A DNA stretch of 64,000 bases, taken from NCBI RefSeq assembly GCF_000763905.1, contig NZ_JRKN01000011.1, positions 1 to 64,000 of the forward strand, in the 5' to 3' direction. Both the position numbers and the translations under genes were made by a program. This document shows positions 27,433 through 36,978 of this stretch, piece after piece. The notes under the pieces were generated by a model. That model was given only the letters and a program-made list of their open reading frames with translations, did not search any database and was not told where the DNA came from. This stretch comes from Paracoccus halophilus (GTDB lineage Bacteria; Pseudomonadota; Alphaproteobacteria; Rhodobacterales; Rhodobacteraceae). The number at the start of each line of letters is the position of its first letter. Positions within the stretch are counted from its first letter, which is position 1.

Positions 27433-30400
27433 GTGACCCGACAGCCCCAAGACTGGCAAGCCAAGGAAGAAGCCCGCCGCGCCTGGATGGCGGAGCACAG
27501 CCTGTACCGCCCCGAGGACGAGCATTCCTCCTGCGGGGTCGGTCTGGTCGTGGCCATCGACGGCAAGGCCAGTCGCAAGGTCGTGGACAGCGGCATCAGC
27601 GCGCTGAAGGCGATCTGGCATCGCGGCGCGGTTGACGCGGATGGCAAGACCGGCGACGGCGCCGGCATCCATGTGCAGATCCCGGTGCCGTTCTTTTACG
27701 ATCAGGTCCGCCGCACCGGGCATGAGCCCGACCGCGACAAGCTGATCGCGGTCGGCCAGGCATTCCTGCCGCGCACCAATTTCGCCCAGCAGGAGGCCTG
27801 CCGCACGATCGTGGAATCCGAGGTTCTGCGCATGGGCCATTACATCTATGGCTGGCGCCACGTGCCGGTGAACACCGCCGTTCTGGGCGAAAAGGCCAAT
27901 GCCACCCGCCCCGAGATCGAACAGATCCTGATCCGCTGCGACAAGGATATCGACGAGGAACAGTTCGAGCGCGAACTGTACATCATCCGCCGCCGCATCG
28001 AAAAGGCCGCCGTGGCGGCGCAGATCAGCCAGCTTTACTTTGCCTCGCTGTCCTGCCGCTCGATCATCTACAAGGGCATGATGCTGGCCGAGCAGGTGGC
28101 GGAATTCTATCCCGACCTCAAGGATGAGCGGTTCGAAAGCGCCTTCGCCATCTATCACCAGCGCTATTCGACCAACACTTTCCCGCAATGGTGGCTGGCC
28201 CAGCCTTTCCGCATGCTGGCCCATAACGGCGAGATCAACACGCTCAAGGGCAATTCCAACTGGATGCGCAGCCATGAAATCCGCATGGCATCGAACACCT
28301 TCGGCGAGATGGCCGAAGAGGTGAAACCGATCATCCCGGCGGGTTCCTCGGATTCGGCGGCGCTGGATGCGGTGTTCGAGGTGATGGTCCGCTCGGGTCG
28401 TTCGGCGCCGATGACCAAGACCATGCTGGTGCCCGAAGCCTGGTCCAAGGCCACCACCGACATGCCAAAGGCATGGGCCGACATGTATGCCTATTGCAAC
28501 GCGGTGATGGAGCCCTGGGACGGGCCGGCGGCGCTGGCGATGACCGACGGACGCTGGGTCTGCGGCGGGCTGGACCGCAACGGGCTGCGGCCGATGCGCT
28601 ATGTGGTCACCGCCGACAACATGCTGATCGCCGGCTCCGAAGCGGGCATGGTGCCGATCAACGAGGCCGAGGTCCGCGCCAAGGGTGCCCTGGGGCCGGG
28701 CCAGATGATCGCCGTCGATATGGTCGAGGGCCGGCTCTACAGCGACCGCGAGATCAAGGACCTGCTGGCCGCCGCCCAGCCCTTTGGCGAATGGATCGAG
28801 AAGGTCATCGATCTGAGCCACATGATGAAGGATCTGCCCGAGAACGCGGCCTTTACCGGCGAGGCCCTGCGCCGGCGCCAGATCGCCGCCGGCTATACGG
28901 TCGAAGAGATCGAGCAGGTTCTGGCGCCGATGGCCGAGGACGGCAAGGAGGCGATCGCCTCGATGGGCGATGACACGCCGCCGGCGGTGCTGTCGGGTCA
29001 GTACCGGCCGCTGTCGCATTTCTTCCGCCAGAACTTCAGCCAGGTGACCAACCCGCCGATCGACAGCTTGCGCGAAACCCGGGTAATGAGCCTCAAGACG
29101 CGGTTCGGCAATCTCAAGAACGTGCTCGACGAATCCAGCAGCCAGACCGAAATCCTGGTGCTGGAAAGCCCCTTTGTCACAAATTCCGAATTGGCCGAGA
29201 TGTGCGAGACCTTTGGCGAGGCGGTGACGCGGATCGACTGCACGATTCCGGCCGGCGACAGCCAGGAGGCACTGGGCCGCGAACTGGCGCGCATCCGGGC
29301 CGAGGCCGAGGATGCCGTGCGCTCGGGTGCCGGGCAGCTGGTGCTGACCGACGAGCATCAGGGGCCGGACCGCATCGCCATGCCGATGATCCTGGCGACC
29401 AGCGCCGTCCATAGCTGGCTGACGCGCAAGGGGCTGCGCACCTTCAGCTCGATCAATGTGCGCAGCGCGGAATGTATCGACCCGCATTACTTCGCGGTGC
29501 TGATCGGCTGCGGCGCGACCACGGTGAACCCCTATCTGGCGCAGGATTCGATCAGCGACCGGATCGAGCGCGGCTTGCTGCATGCCAATCTGTTCGACGC
29601 CATGAACAGCTATCGCGACGCGATCGACGCGGGCCTTCTGAAGATCATGGCCAAGATGGGGATCTCGGTCCTGTCCTCCTATCGCGGCGGGCTGAACTTC
29701 GAGGCGGTGGGCCTCTCGCGCGCCATGGTGGCGGAATATTTCCCCGGCATGCAAAGCCGCATCTCGGGGATCGGCCTGCACGGCATCCAGCGCCAGCTGG
29801 AACAGGTCCATGCGCGTGGCTTTGCCTCGCCGGCCAGCGAATTGCTGCCGGTGGGCGGCTTCTACAAGGCGCGGCGCTCGGGCGAAAAGCACGCCTGGGA
29901 AGCCAATACCATGCGGCTGCTGCAGATCGCCTGCGAAAAGGCCAGCTATGACGTCTGGAAGCAGTTCACCGGCGCCATGCGGGCGAACCCGCCGATCCAT
30001 CTGCGCGATCTGCTGGACATCAAGCCGCTGGGCAAACCCGTCCCGCTGGAAGAGGTGGAATCGATCACCTCGATCCGCAAGCGTTTCGTGACCCCGGGGA
30101 TGAGCCTTGGCGCCCTCTCGCCCGAGGCGCATATGACGCTGAACATCGCCATGAACCGCATCGGCGCGAAATCCGACAGCGGCGAGGGCGGCGAGGATCC
30201 GGCGCACAGCTCGCCCCTGCCCAATGGCGACAATCCCTGCGCCAAGATCAAGCAGGTCGCCAGCGGCCGCTTTGGCGTCACGGCGGAATATCTGAACGCC
30301 TGCGAGGAACTGGAGATCAAGATCGCCCAGGGCGCCAAGCCCGGCGAGGGCGGGCAACTACCCGGCATGAAGGTCACCGAACTGATCGCGCGGCTGCGCC

Positions 30401-31980
30401 ACGCGACCAAGGGGGTGACGCTGATTTCACCTCCGCCGCATCATGACATCTATTCCATCGAGGATCTGGCGCAGCTGATCTATGATCTCAAGCAGATCAA
30501 CCCGCGCGCCAAGATCACCGTCAAGCTGGTCGCCAGTTCCGGCGTCGGCACGATCGCGGCCGGCGTGGCCAAGGCCAAGGCCGACGTGATCCTGATTTCC
30601 GGCCATAATGGCGGCACCGGCGCCAGCCCCGCCACCTCGATCAAGTTCGTCGGCCTGCCCTGGGAAATGGGCCTGACCGAGGCGCATCAGGTACTGGCCA
30701 TGAACCGGCTGCGCGACCGGGTGACGCTGCGCACCGACGGGGGCCTGCGCACCGGCCGCGACATCGTCATGGCGGCGATGATGGGGGCCGAGGAATACGG
30801 CATCGGCACCGCCGCGCTGATCGCCATGGGCTGCATCATGGTGCGCCAGTGCCAGTCGAACACCTGCCCGGTGGGCGTCTGCACCCAGGACGAAAAGCTG
30901 CGCGCCATGTTCACCGGCTCGGCCGACAAGGTGGTCAACCTGATCACCTTCTACGCCACCGAAGTGCGCGAGATCCTGGCCAGCATCGGCGCGCGCTCGC
31001 TCGACGAGGTGATCGGCCGCGCGGACCTGCTGACCCAGGTCAGCCGCGGCGACAAGTCGCTGGACGATCTGGACCTGAACCCGCTCCTGATCACCGTCGA
31101 TGGCAGCGACAAGATCGTCTATGACCGCTCGCGCCCGCGCAATGCGGTGCCCGACACGCTGGATGCGGAAATCATCCGCGATGCCGAGCGTTTCTTTACC
31201 GATGGCGAAAAGATGCAGCTGAGCTATGCGGTCAGGAACACGCTGCGCACCATCGGCACGCGCACCAGCTCGATGATCGTTCAGGCCTTTGGCATGCGCA
31301 ACAAGCTGCAGCCCGACCATCTGACCGTGCGGCTGACCGGCAGCGCCGGGCAGTCGCTGGGCGCCTTCGCCGCGCCGGGGCTGAAGCTCGAGGTGTCGGG
31401 CGACGCGAACGACTATGTCGGCAAGGGGCTGTCGGGCGGCACCATCACCGTGCGCCCGCCCATGGCCAGCCGGCTGGTCGCGGCCGAGAACACGATCATC
31501 GGCAATACGGTCCTTTATGGCGCCACCGCCGGCTATCTGTTCGCCGCCGGCCGCGCGGGCGAGCGTTTCGCGGTCCGCAACAGCGGCGCCACCGTGGTGA
31601 TCGAGGGCTGCGGCTCGAACGGGTGCGAATACATGACCGGCGGCACGGCCGTGATCCTGGGCCGGATCGGCGCCAATTTCGGCGCCGGCATGACCGGCGG
31701 CATGGCCTATCTCTATGACCCCGAAGGCGTCGCGCGCGACTATATCAACGCCGAGACGCTGGTTCTCTGCCCGGTGACGCAGGCCCATTGGGAAGAGCAG
31801 CTCAAGGCCCTGATCGGGCGCCACCACCAGGAAACCCTGTCCCGCCGGGCCGAGGATATCCTGCAGAACTGGGAAGAGGAAAAGCAGCATTTCCTGCAGG
31901 TCTGCCCGAAAGAGATGCTGCCGCATCTGAAACACCCGATCGCCGAGACCGACGATCTGGCCGCGATCCCGGCCCAGTGA
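27433..31980 (+). CDS. gltB: Glutamate synthase large subunit
   Basis: Alpha subunit of glutamate synthase; makes two glutamates from glutamine and 2-oxoglutarate. The protein has 1515 residues, full length. The N-terminal glutamine amidotransferase domain should become active after removal of a 33-residue propeptide, exposing Cys34 in DEHSSCGVGLVVAIDG. Further on are the QRYSTNTFPQWWLAQPFRML block, the FMN-binding region (ISGHNGGTGASPATSIK), the 3Fe-4S motif CIMVRQCQSNTCPVGVC, and a C-terminal glycine-rich beta-helix (GLSGGTITVRPP, GCGSNGCEYMTGGT). The start codon is GTG with GGAG upstream. A hairpin at 32057-32074 ends the operon. Confidence 0.96.
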   Translation: MTRQPQDWQAKEEARRAWMAEHSLYRPEDEHSSCGVGLVVAIDGKASRKVVDSGISALKAIWHRGAVDADGKTGDGAGIHVQIPVPFFYDQVRRTGHEPDRDKLIAVGQAFLPRTNFAQQEACRTIVESEVLRMGHYIYGWRHVPVNTAVLGEKANATRPEIEQILIRCDKDIDEEQFERELYIIRRRIEKAAVAAQISQLYFASLSCRSIIYKGMMLAEQVAEFYPDLKDERFESAFAIYHQRYSTNTFPQWWLAQPFRMLAHNGEINTLKGNSNWMRSHEIRMASNTFGEMAEEVKPIIPAGSSDSAALDAVFEVMVRSGRSAPMTKTMLVPEAWSKATTDMPKAWADMYAYCNAVMEPWDGPAALAMTDGRWVCGGLDRNGLRPMRYVVTADNMLIAGSEAGMVPINEAEVRAKGALGPGQMIAVDMVEGRLYSDREIKDLLAAAQPFGEWIEKVIDLSHMMKDLPENAAFTGEALRRRQIAAGYTVEEIEQVLAPMAEDGKEAIASMGDDTPPAVLSGQYRPLSHFFRQNFSQVTNPPIDSLRETRVMSLKTRFGNLKNVLDESSSQTEILVLESPFVTNSELAEMCETFGEAVTRIDCTIPAGDSQEALGRELARIRAEAEDAVRSGAGQLVLTDEHQGPDRIAMPMILATSAVHSWLTRKGLRTFSSINVRSAECIDPHYFAVLIGCGATTVNPYLAQDSISDRIERGLLHANLFDAMNSYRDAIDAGLLKIMAKMGISVLSSYRGGLNFEAVGLSRAMVAEYFPGMQSRISGIGLHGIQRQLEQVHARGFASPASELLPVGGFYKARRSGEKHAWEANTMRLLQIACEKASYDVWKQFTGAMRANPPIHLRDLLDIKPLGKPVPLEEVESITSIRKRFVTPGMSLGALSPEAHMTLNIAMNRIGAKSDSGEGGEDPAHSSPLPNGDNPCAKIKQVASGRFGVTAEYLNACEELEIKIAQGAKPGEGGQLPGMKVTELIARLRHATKGVTLISPPPHHDIYSIEDLAQLIYDLKQINPRAKITVKLVASSGVGTIAAGVAKAKADVILISGHNGGTGASPATSIKFVGLPWEMGLTEAHQVLAMNRLRDRVTLRTDGGLRTGRDIVMAAMMGAEEYGIGTAALIAMGCIMVRQCQSNTCPVGVCTQDEKLRAMFTGSADKVVNLITFYATEVREILASIGARSLDEVIGRADLLTQVSRGDKSLDDLDLNPLLITVDGSDKIVYDRSRPRNAVPDTLDAEIIRDAERFFTDGEKMQLSYAVRNTLRTIGTRTSSMIVQAFGMRNKLQPDHLTVRLTGSAGQSLGAFAAPGLKLEVSGDANDYVGKGLSGGTITVRPPMASRLVAAENTIIGNTVLYGATAGYLFAAGRAGERFAVRNSGATVVIEGCGSNGCEYMTGGTAVILGRIGANFGAGMTGGMAYLYDPEGVARDYINAETLVLCPVTQAHWEEQLKALIGRHHQETLSRRAEDILQNWEEEKQHFLQVCPKEMLPHLKHPIAETDDLAAIPAQ

Positions 31981-32295
31981 CGGCCGGGACAGCGCGATTT
32001 CGCACCGGCCATTGGCCCTGATTGCAATGTTCCGGCTGACCCTTGCGATGCGCAGGCGCCCCCGTCCGGGGGCGTTTGCGGATCGCGCGCGGCTGCTATT
32101 CGATGGCCCAGTCGGTCCCTTCGAACATGACCATATCGCCGTCAATCGCCACGCTCTGGCATTCCGAGGGGAAAACGCGTTACGCCGTGTGAAGCGCATC
32201 CCCGAATTGCGTCCTGACCCGGACACGGTTCCGGGTTGGCCCGGACGACCGGCGCCGCTAGAAACGCCGGGCATCCGCCCAAGAAGGGGAAACCC
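31981..32295. other. Intergenic stretch between gltB and the CDF exporter
   Basis: This contains the gltB terminator hairpin (32057-32077). It also holds a 27-codon stretch on the minus strand (32096-32179, between two stops) that encodes SECQSVAIDGDMVMFEGTDW and looks protein-like. There is no start codon at its 5' end, but an ATG in another frame just upstream (MRFTRR) would join it after a frameshift. It may be a small-gene remnant. Nothing else was recognised. Confidence 0.35.
32057..32077 (+). terminator. Terminator of gltB
   Basis: A perfect 8-bp stem CGCCCCCG/CGGGGGCG with a 2-nt loop (32057-32074), followed by TTT, 77 bases after the gltB stop. Confidence 0.55.
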
Positions 32296-33186
32296 ATGTC
32301 CAGAACCGAACGGATCGCCATTGGCAGCATTCTTGTCGGCCTGGCGGTGCTGGCGCTGAAGACGCTGGCCTGGTGGCTGACCGGCTCGGTCGCGCTGCTG
32401 TCGGATGCGCTGGAAAGCACGGTGAACGTGGCGACGGCGCTCGCGGCGCTGGTCGCCATCCGCTATGCCGCGCGGCCGCCGGACGATACCCACCCCTATG
32501 GCCACCACAAGGCCGAATTCTTCAGCGCCGTGCTGGAGGGGGTGATGATCATCACCGCCGCGCTGCTGATCCTGCACGAAGCATGGCAAGGGCTGCGCGC
32601 GCCGCAGCCGCTGGACGCGCCCTTCCTTGGCCTGCTGGTGACCACGGTCGCCAGCCTTGGCAATGCGCTGTGGTGCCGGCTGCTGATCCGGCGGGGGCGG
32701 GCGCTGAAATCGCCGGCGCTGATCGCGGACGGGCATCACCTGCGGGCGGATGTGGTGACCTCGGCCGGGGTGGTGATCGGCGTGGCGCTGGTCGCGCTGA
32801 CCGGCTGGGCGGTGCTGGATCCGCTGCTGGCGGCGCTGGTCGCGCTGAACATCCTGTGGTCCGGCTGGAAGGTCATGATCAGCTCGCTCTCCGGGCTGAT
32901 GGACGAGGCCGTGGGCGAGGACATGCTGACCGATATCCGCGCCGCCATCCTGACCGCCGGCAATGGCGCGATCGAGGCCCACGACCTGCGCACCCGCCAT
33001 GCCGGCCCGCGCACCTTCATCGACTTTCATCTGGTGGTGGACGGCCAGACCACGGTCGCGGCCGCCCATGACATCTGCGACCGGATCGAACAGGCGCTGA
33101 AGACCCGAGTGCCCGATGCGATGGTCACCATCCATGTCGAGCCCGAGCACAAGGCGGAAAGCCATAGCGGCGTGCTGGTCATCTGA
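32296..33186 (+). CDS. Cation diffusion facilitator (metal exporter)
   Basis: The protein has 296 residues and about six membrane helices in the first 200. Metal-site motifs typical of CDF proteins are present: SDALESTVNV in helix 2 (Ser/Asp; the second position differs from the usual HxxxD), HPYGHHKAEFFSAVLEG after helix 2, and ADGHHLRADVVTSAGV in helix 5 (HxxxD). The last 90 residues form the cytoplasmic ferredoxin-like domain (TFIDFHLVVDGQTTVAAAHDI, MVTIHVEPEH). It exchanges Zn2+, Fe2+ or Mn2+ for protons; the metal cannot be assigned. The start at 32296 has GGGGA upstream. Confidence 0.9.
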   Translation: MSRTERIAIGSILVGLAVLALKTLAWWLTGSVALLSDALESTVNVATALAALVAIRYAARPPDDTHPYGHHKAEFFSAVLEGVMIITAALLILHEAWQGLRAPQPLDAPFLGLLVTTVASLGNALWCRLLIRRGRALKSPALIADGHHLRADVVTSAGVVIGVALVALTGWAVLDPLLAALVALNILWSGWKVMISSLSGLMDEAVGEDMLTDIRAAILTAGNGAIEAHDLRTRHAGPRTFIDFHLVVDGQTTVAAAHDICDRIEQALKTRVPDAMVTIHVEPEHKAESHSGVLVI

Positions 33187-33498
33187 CGGCCAGATGCCAG
33201 CAGTTTCTGACCCATGGCGCGCCGCATCCCTATGCCTGACGGACAGTTCCGCCTCAGGCCCCGGCCAAAGCTGCCTTGCTGTGCCCGAGGAGATGTGTCT
33301 GCCATGCGGACTTTTCAGACATTCGCTGCATGTGTACCAATGTCTGGTCTGGTGAACCGTTCACCAAACGGTTGTTTTTGATTCGGTGAATGCGCTTCTA
33401 TACTATTCCTACCCTGCTTGTTCTTATCACCGCACCGGCCTTGTTTTCGAGGTAATGCAGGGTTGTCGGCTAGCTCAGTATCGAAGGCAATTTTTTGA
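33187..33498. other. Leader region of the orphan gene
   Basis: There is no gene on either strand. From about 33290 the sequence becomes clearly AT-richer than the flanking chromosome. It contains an operator-like palindrome (33350-33366) and a promoter candidate (33376-33404), both pointing to the gene at 33499. Confidence 0.5.
33350..33404 (+). promoter_or_regulatory. Operator-like palindrome and promoter of the orphan gene
   Basis: TGGTGAACCGTTCACCA (33350-33366) is a perfect 8-bp inverted repeat around one central base, the usual shape of a TetR-type or similar dimer operator. It lies 9 bases before a possible -35 (TTTTGA, 33376-33381), which is 17 bases from a good -10 (TATACT, 33399-33404). 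A half-site-like CGGTGAAT occurs again at 33384-33391 inside the promoter spacer. No regulator gene is adjacent. The assignment is inference from spacing and symmetry. Confidence 0.45.
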
Positions 33499-35091
33499 AT
33501 GACAAATCAGGGTCGAAACGGTCAGTGGCGATTTGCGAGTTTGTGCACGGGACCTGATGTTTCGGTCGAAGCCGTGGTTAACCCAGCTTTGGACGACCAG
33601 CATGGTTGGGACCACATCCTGGAGATCACGCCGCCTCAGAACAATATCCTCCCGGCGGACCTTCAAACGCATCTCATTTCCTGTTTTGCGCAGATCAAGA
33701 CAACCCGTGGCAAGAAGGCTGAAACGACGGTCAAGCTTTCGAACGCGGTGAAAGCCGCGAAATCGCCGCTGCCAAGCTTCGTATTCCTGTTCCACTATAA
33801 CAAAACAGGCAAACCGGTCCTCTACGGCAAGCACATCTGGAAGGACGAAATACGTAATTACCTGAAGCGGGCACGGCAGGCGGGTGACGCGCCTCTCTAC
33901 AAGAAGACGGTGACGGTGAAGTTCACAGCCGCAGATCGTCTATCGTGCAATCCGGTCGACTGGGTTCTCGCTGTGCTAGCGACCTGCGGTGGGGATGCCT
34001 ACACACTGGAGAAGCGCAAACATGTAGATTCCGTCGGCTATGAGACGGAGACGCATACCGGAAATTTCGAGCTTGGTCCGCTGAAATCCCATGCGGACGT
34101 CGTGATGCATGAGATCGGTCTGCTCGCCGACCTTCCGGTTACGAGTTTCAAACTTTTCGATACCCGGTTCGGGATCAAAGCGAGCACTCCTCTACAGGAA
34201 CTGACCGATGGCAGGGTCAGATTCACCCATGAAGGACGTCCGGTCACTGTAAAATTACGATCCAGCAACGGCGACGAGATCGAGTTGCCGGGTCTTGCAT
34301 GGGCACCTTCGATGATACCCTTGGAGCACCCAGAATTCAGGATCAGGGTCAAGGCGGGGCATATCGACATCGTCACCGAGCCAGGAAACATCGACAACCA
34401 CCAGACAGTACAACTGAATGTCCAGTTCGATCTTCAGGAAGAGCGGCCTTTCATTGAGCAAGCCGGACTGTTGGCACTGACCAACTGGAGTTCGTTCGGT
34501 CCGGTCTCTGTGAGTGTCGAGGTCGCGCAAGGCCAATTGTTCGGCGCAACGATTAATCTCGATGCACCGCTGGAGGCATGGGCGAAAGAGTGTTGGGTCT
34601 GCGCACAGTATTTTCTGAATATTCTTGGGAGTGATCGCTGCAAGACGACCAGTATCGCCTTGCTCGATTTCCACCGCTTCATGCGGGATTACTTTGCCCT
34701 GGCGTCGATTCAAGATAGCAATTCGATCCGTTTTGAGGGCCTGTTCGAGAGCGAGATGGCCGAATTTTCGAAGCTGGTGGGCTATAGCTACGGCCAGTTC
34801 GGAGACTGGACGTTCGGGGCCATTCATGAGTTCGAGGTGGTCTCGCAGTCGCAAGAGGGCAAGAAGTTCACAGTATATCTGACCAAACCAGAAATCACCC
34901 ACAAGTTCGTGTTTGCAAGACCTTTGGCACAGTCGGTCGATCACATCGCTCGCGATTTCCAATCGTTTCTCGCTCGCCAGGCCGTGCCAGTCGCGACCTT
35001 CGATGATGGCGATCTTTTCGAATGGGGTAGATCTAACAAAAGCAACGGGACAGTAGCGATTCAAGTCCATGATCCGCTAGGGTCAGCGTGA
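33499..35091 (+). CDS. Orphan protein of unknown function with a possible nuclease-like N-terminus
   Basis: The protein has 530 residues, no signal peptide or membrane segment, and matches no family I can name. The N-terminal about 110 residues resemble the core of PD-(D/E)XK-like domains such as DUF4365: GWDHILEI with Asp38, then a beta strand FAQIKTT with Gln65 and Lys67, then TVKLSNAVKAAKSPLPSFVF, a pattern seen where such domains recognise or cut DNA. The remaining about 420 residues look beta-rich and end in mixed alpha/beta sequence with WVCAQYF and GYSYGQFGDWTFGAIHEFEV. Codon use is AT-richer than all neighbours, suggesting transfer. GAAGG lies 11 bases before the ATG, rather far. A defence or DNA-interacting role is a guess. 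Confidence 0.75.
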   Translation: MTNQGRNGQWRFASLCTGPDVSVEAVVNPALDDQHGWDHILEITPPQNNILPADLQTHLISCFAQIKTTRGKKAETTVKLSNAVKAAKSPLPSFVFLFHYNKTGKPVLYGKHIWKDEIRNYLKRARQAGDAPLYKKTVTVKFTAADRLSCNPVDWVLAVLATCGGDAYTLEKRKHVDSVGYETETHTGNFELGPLKSHADVVMHEIGLLADLPVTSFKLFDTRFGIKASTPLQELTDGRVRFTHEGRPVTVKLRSSNGDEIELPGLAWAPSMIPLEHPEFRIRVKAGHIDIVTEPGNIDNHQTVQLNVQFDLQEERPFIEQAGLLALTNWSSFGPVSVSVEVAQGQLFGATINLDAPLEAWAKECWVCAQYFLNILGSDRCKTTSIALLDFHRFMRDYFALASIQDSNSIRFEGLFESEMAEFSKLVGYSYGQFGDWTFGAIHEFEVVSQSQEGKKFTVYLTKPEITHKFVFARPLAQSVDHIARDFQSFLARQAVPVATFDDGDLFEWGRSNKSNGTVAIQVHDPLGSA

Positions 35092-35606
35092 CCTAAACGC
35101 TCGTTTTTTGGAGCATGCGCAAACTACCTCATCGGAGGGTACCAAAAACCCCGGTCCAAACCCAGGACCTTGTTGAAGGTTTTGACCGCCTCCTGACAGC
35201 CAACATTCGCTGCGAAACAGAAATCGTGCAACATGGGCTCAAAGCGTCGATGGTGTGACCGCGGCTGAAAAATCGTTCGGGCCAGAACTCCGACGGAAAG
35301 CCAGAGATACCCGACAGACGAAACTGGCGGTTGCACCAGCCGCCAATGATTCGCCGCATCGCGGCAACCGCCCCCTTCCGGGCTGCGCGACATGGGCAAT
35401 ATTGCCCGGTGACGGCACGAAATTGGCCCGCCTTGCCGGATTCCCGGCCGTGATCGCAACTCGGCACTTGACCGGCGGGTAGGGATCGCGGTGCAATCGA
35501 CACCCTGAAAGAAAACCGGCCCCCGCAAGCCGTCGAAACGCCTGCCGGGGGCACGGCAGTGCCACGACAGACAGATAGGCAACACAACAGCGGGGTTAAC
35601 CAAGCC
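35092..35606. other. Gene-free stretch between the orphan gene and the symporter
   Basis: The first about 150 bases share the AT-richer composition of the orphan gene; after that the sequence returns to the chromosomal average. Frames on both strands are short or are extensions of symporter shadows. A minus-strand tail near 35127-35240 reads FAANVGCQEAVKTFNKVLGL and looks protein-like, but it has no start and no family I can name. It could be a gene remnant at the edge of an island. No tRNA, IS end or clear direct repeat was seen. Confidence 0.4.
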
Positions 35607-36956
35607 ATGACGGAAACGATACCGAAGTTCAACGGCATGTCGCTGACAAGCAAGATCATGCTGGGCATGGTCGGCGGGCTGGTGCTTGGCGCGATCCTGA
35701 ACATGACCGGCTCGGCAAGCCTGAATGCCTGGCTGGTGGACGGGATCTTCTACATGATCGGCACGGCCTTCGTGAACGGGCTCAAGATGCTGGTCGTGCC
35801 GCTGGTCGTGTTCTCGCTGATCTGCGGCGTGCTGGGGATCGGCGATATCCGGGTGCTGGGGCGGGTCGGCGGCAAGTCCTTCGTGCTTTATATCCTGACC
35901 ACCGCCATCGCCATTGCCACCGCGATCCTGCTGGGCCTGCTGATCGGCCCGGGCGAGGGCTTCGTCATGGAGGGCGTCGACACATCCGGCGTCACCGCGG
36001 CCGAGGCGCCCTCGGTCTGGCAGGTCTTCGCCAATATCGTACCCTCGAACCCGGTGGCGGCGCTGGCGACCGGCGACATGCTGCAGATCATCTTCTATGT
36101 CATCGTCGTGGGCATCGCCGCGCTGATGCTGGGCGAGCAGTCCGAGGGCTTCGCGAAAGCCTGCGAATACATGAACGACCTGATGATGAAGGTGGTCAGC
36201 ATCGTCATGGCATTCGCCCCCTACGGCGTCTTCTGCCTGATCGCGCGGGCCTTCGCCAAGGAGGGGATCGACCTGTTCATCCCGGTGCTGGCCTATGTGG
36301 TGACGCTGACCGGGGCGCTGCTTCTGCACCTGTTCGTGACCCTGATGCTGATCCTGCGGCTGGTATCGGGGCTGAACCCGCTGACCTTCATCACCAAGAT
36401 CCGGCCGGCGCAGATCTTTGCCTTTTCCACCGCCAGTTCCAACGCGACCATCCCGGTGACCTATCGCTGCACGACGCAGCGGATGGGGGTGGACAATTCG
36501 GTCGCATCGTTCACCGTTCCCTTCGGCGCCACGATCAACATGGACGGCACGGCGATCATGCAGGGCGTGGCCACGGTGTTCCTGGCCAATGTCTATGGCG
36601 TCGATCTGGGCATGTCGGGCTATCTGACGGTGATCGCCATGGCGGTTCTGGCCTCGATCGGGACAGCGGGCGTGCCGGGGGTCGGGCTGGTCATGCTGAC
36701 CATGGTGCTGACCCAGGTCGGCCTGCCGATCGAGGGGATCGCCCTGATCCTGGGCGTCGACCGGCTGATGGACATGATCCGCACGGCGGTGAACATCACC
36801 GGCGACGCGGTGGTGACCACCATCGTCGCCAAATCCGAGGGCAAGCTGGATCATGCCGTCTATGACGACCCCGATGCCGGCATCGGCACTGACGATCTGG
36901 AAATCGACGAGGCCGCCGAGGCGCGGCTGGCCGAACTGGCGCGCCACAGCCACTAA
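35607..36956 (+). CDS. Dicarboxylate/amino acid:cation symporter (DAACS family)
   Basis: The protein has 449 residues and belongs to the glutamate transporter homologue fold. Visible features are helix 1 (SKIMLGMVGGLVLGAIL), KMLVVPLVVFSLICGV, the re-entrant loop serine stretch FAFSTASSNATIPVT, the cation-binding TVPFGATINMDGTAI, and the second hairpin SIGTAGVPGVGLVMLTMVL, then VDRLMDMIRTAVNITGDAV. The DRLMDMIRT sequence fits GltP- or DctA-like carriers taking up glutamate, aspartate or C4-dicarboxylates with H+ or Na+. The start at 35607 removes 16 upstream codons without homology. A strong terminator follows. Confidence 0.9.
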   Translation: MTETIPKFNGMSLTSKIMLGMVGGLVLGAILNMTGSASLNAWLVDGIFYMIGTAFVNGLKMLVVPLVVFSLICGVLGIGDIRVLGRVGGKSFVLYILTTAIAIATAILLGLLIGPGEGFVMEGVDTSGVTAAEAPSVWQVFANIVPSNPVAALATGDMLQIIFYVIVVGIAALMLGEQSEGFAKACEYMNDLMMKVVSIVMAFAPYGVFCLIARAFAKEGIDLFIPVLAYVVTLTGALLLHLFVTLMLILRLVSGLNPLTFITKIRPAQIFAFSTASSNATIPVTYRCTTQRMGVDNSVASFTVPFGATINMDGTAIMQGVATVFLANVYGVDLGMSGYLTVIAMAVLASIGTAGVPGVGLVMLTMVLTQVGLPIEGIALILGVDRLMDMIRTAVNITGDAVVTTIVAKSEGKLDHAVYDDPDAGIGTDDLEIDEAAEARLAELARHSH

Positions 36957-36978
36957 CGCGCCCCCGAAGGTATAGCCC

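Noticed and set aside
27418..33165. Very long minus-strand frames (up to 979 codons) opposite gltB and the CDF gene
   Set aside because: High-GC codon bias creates such open antisense frames; the plus strand encodes full-length glutamate synthase with all motifs, and the minus products are His/Arg/Gln-rich without homology.
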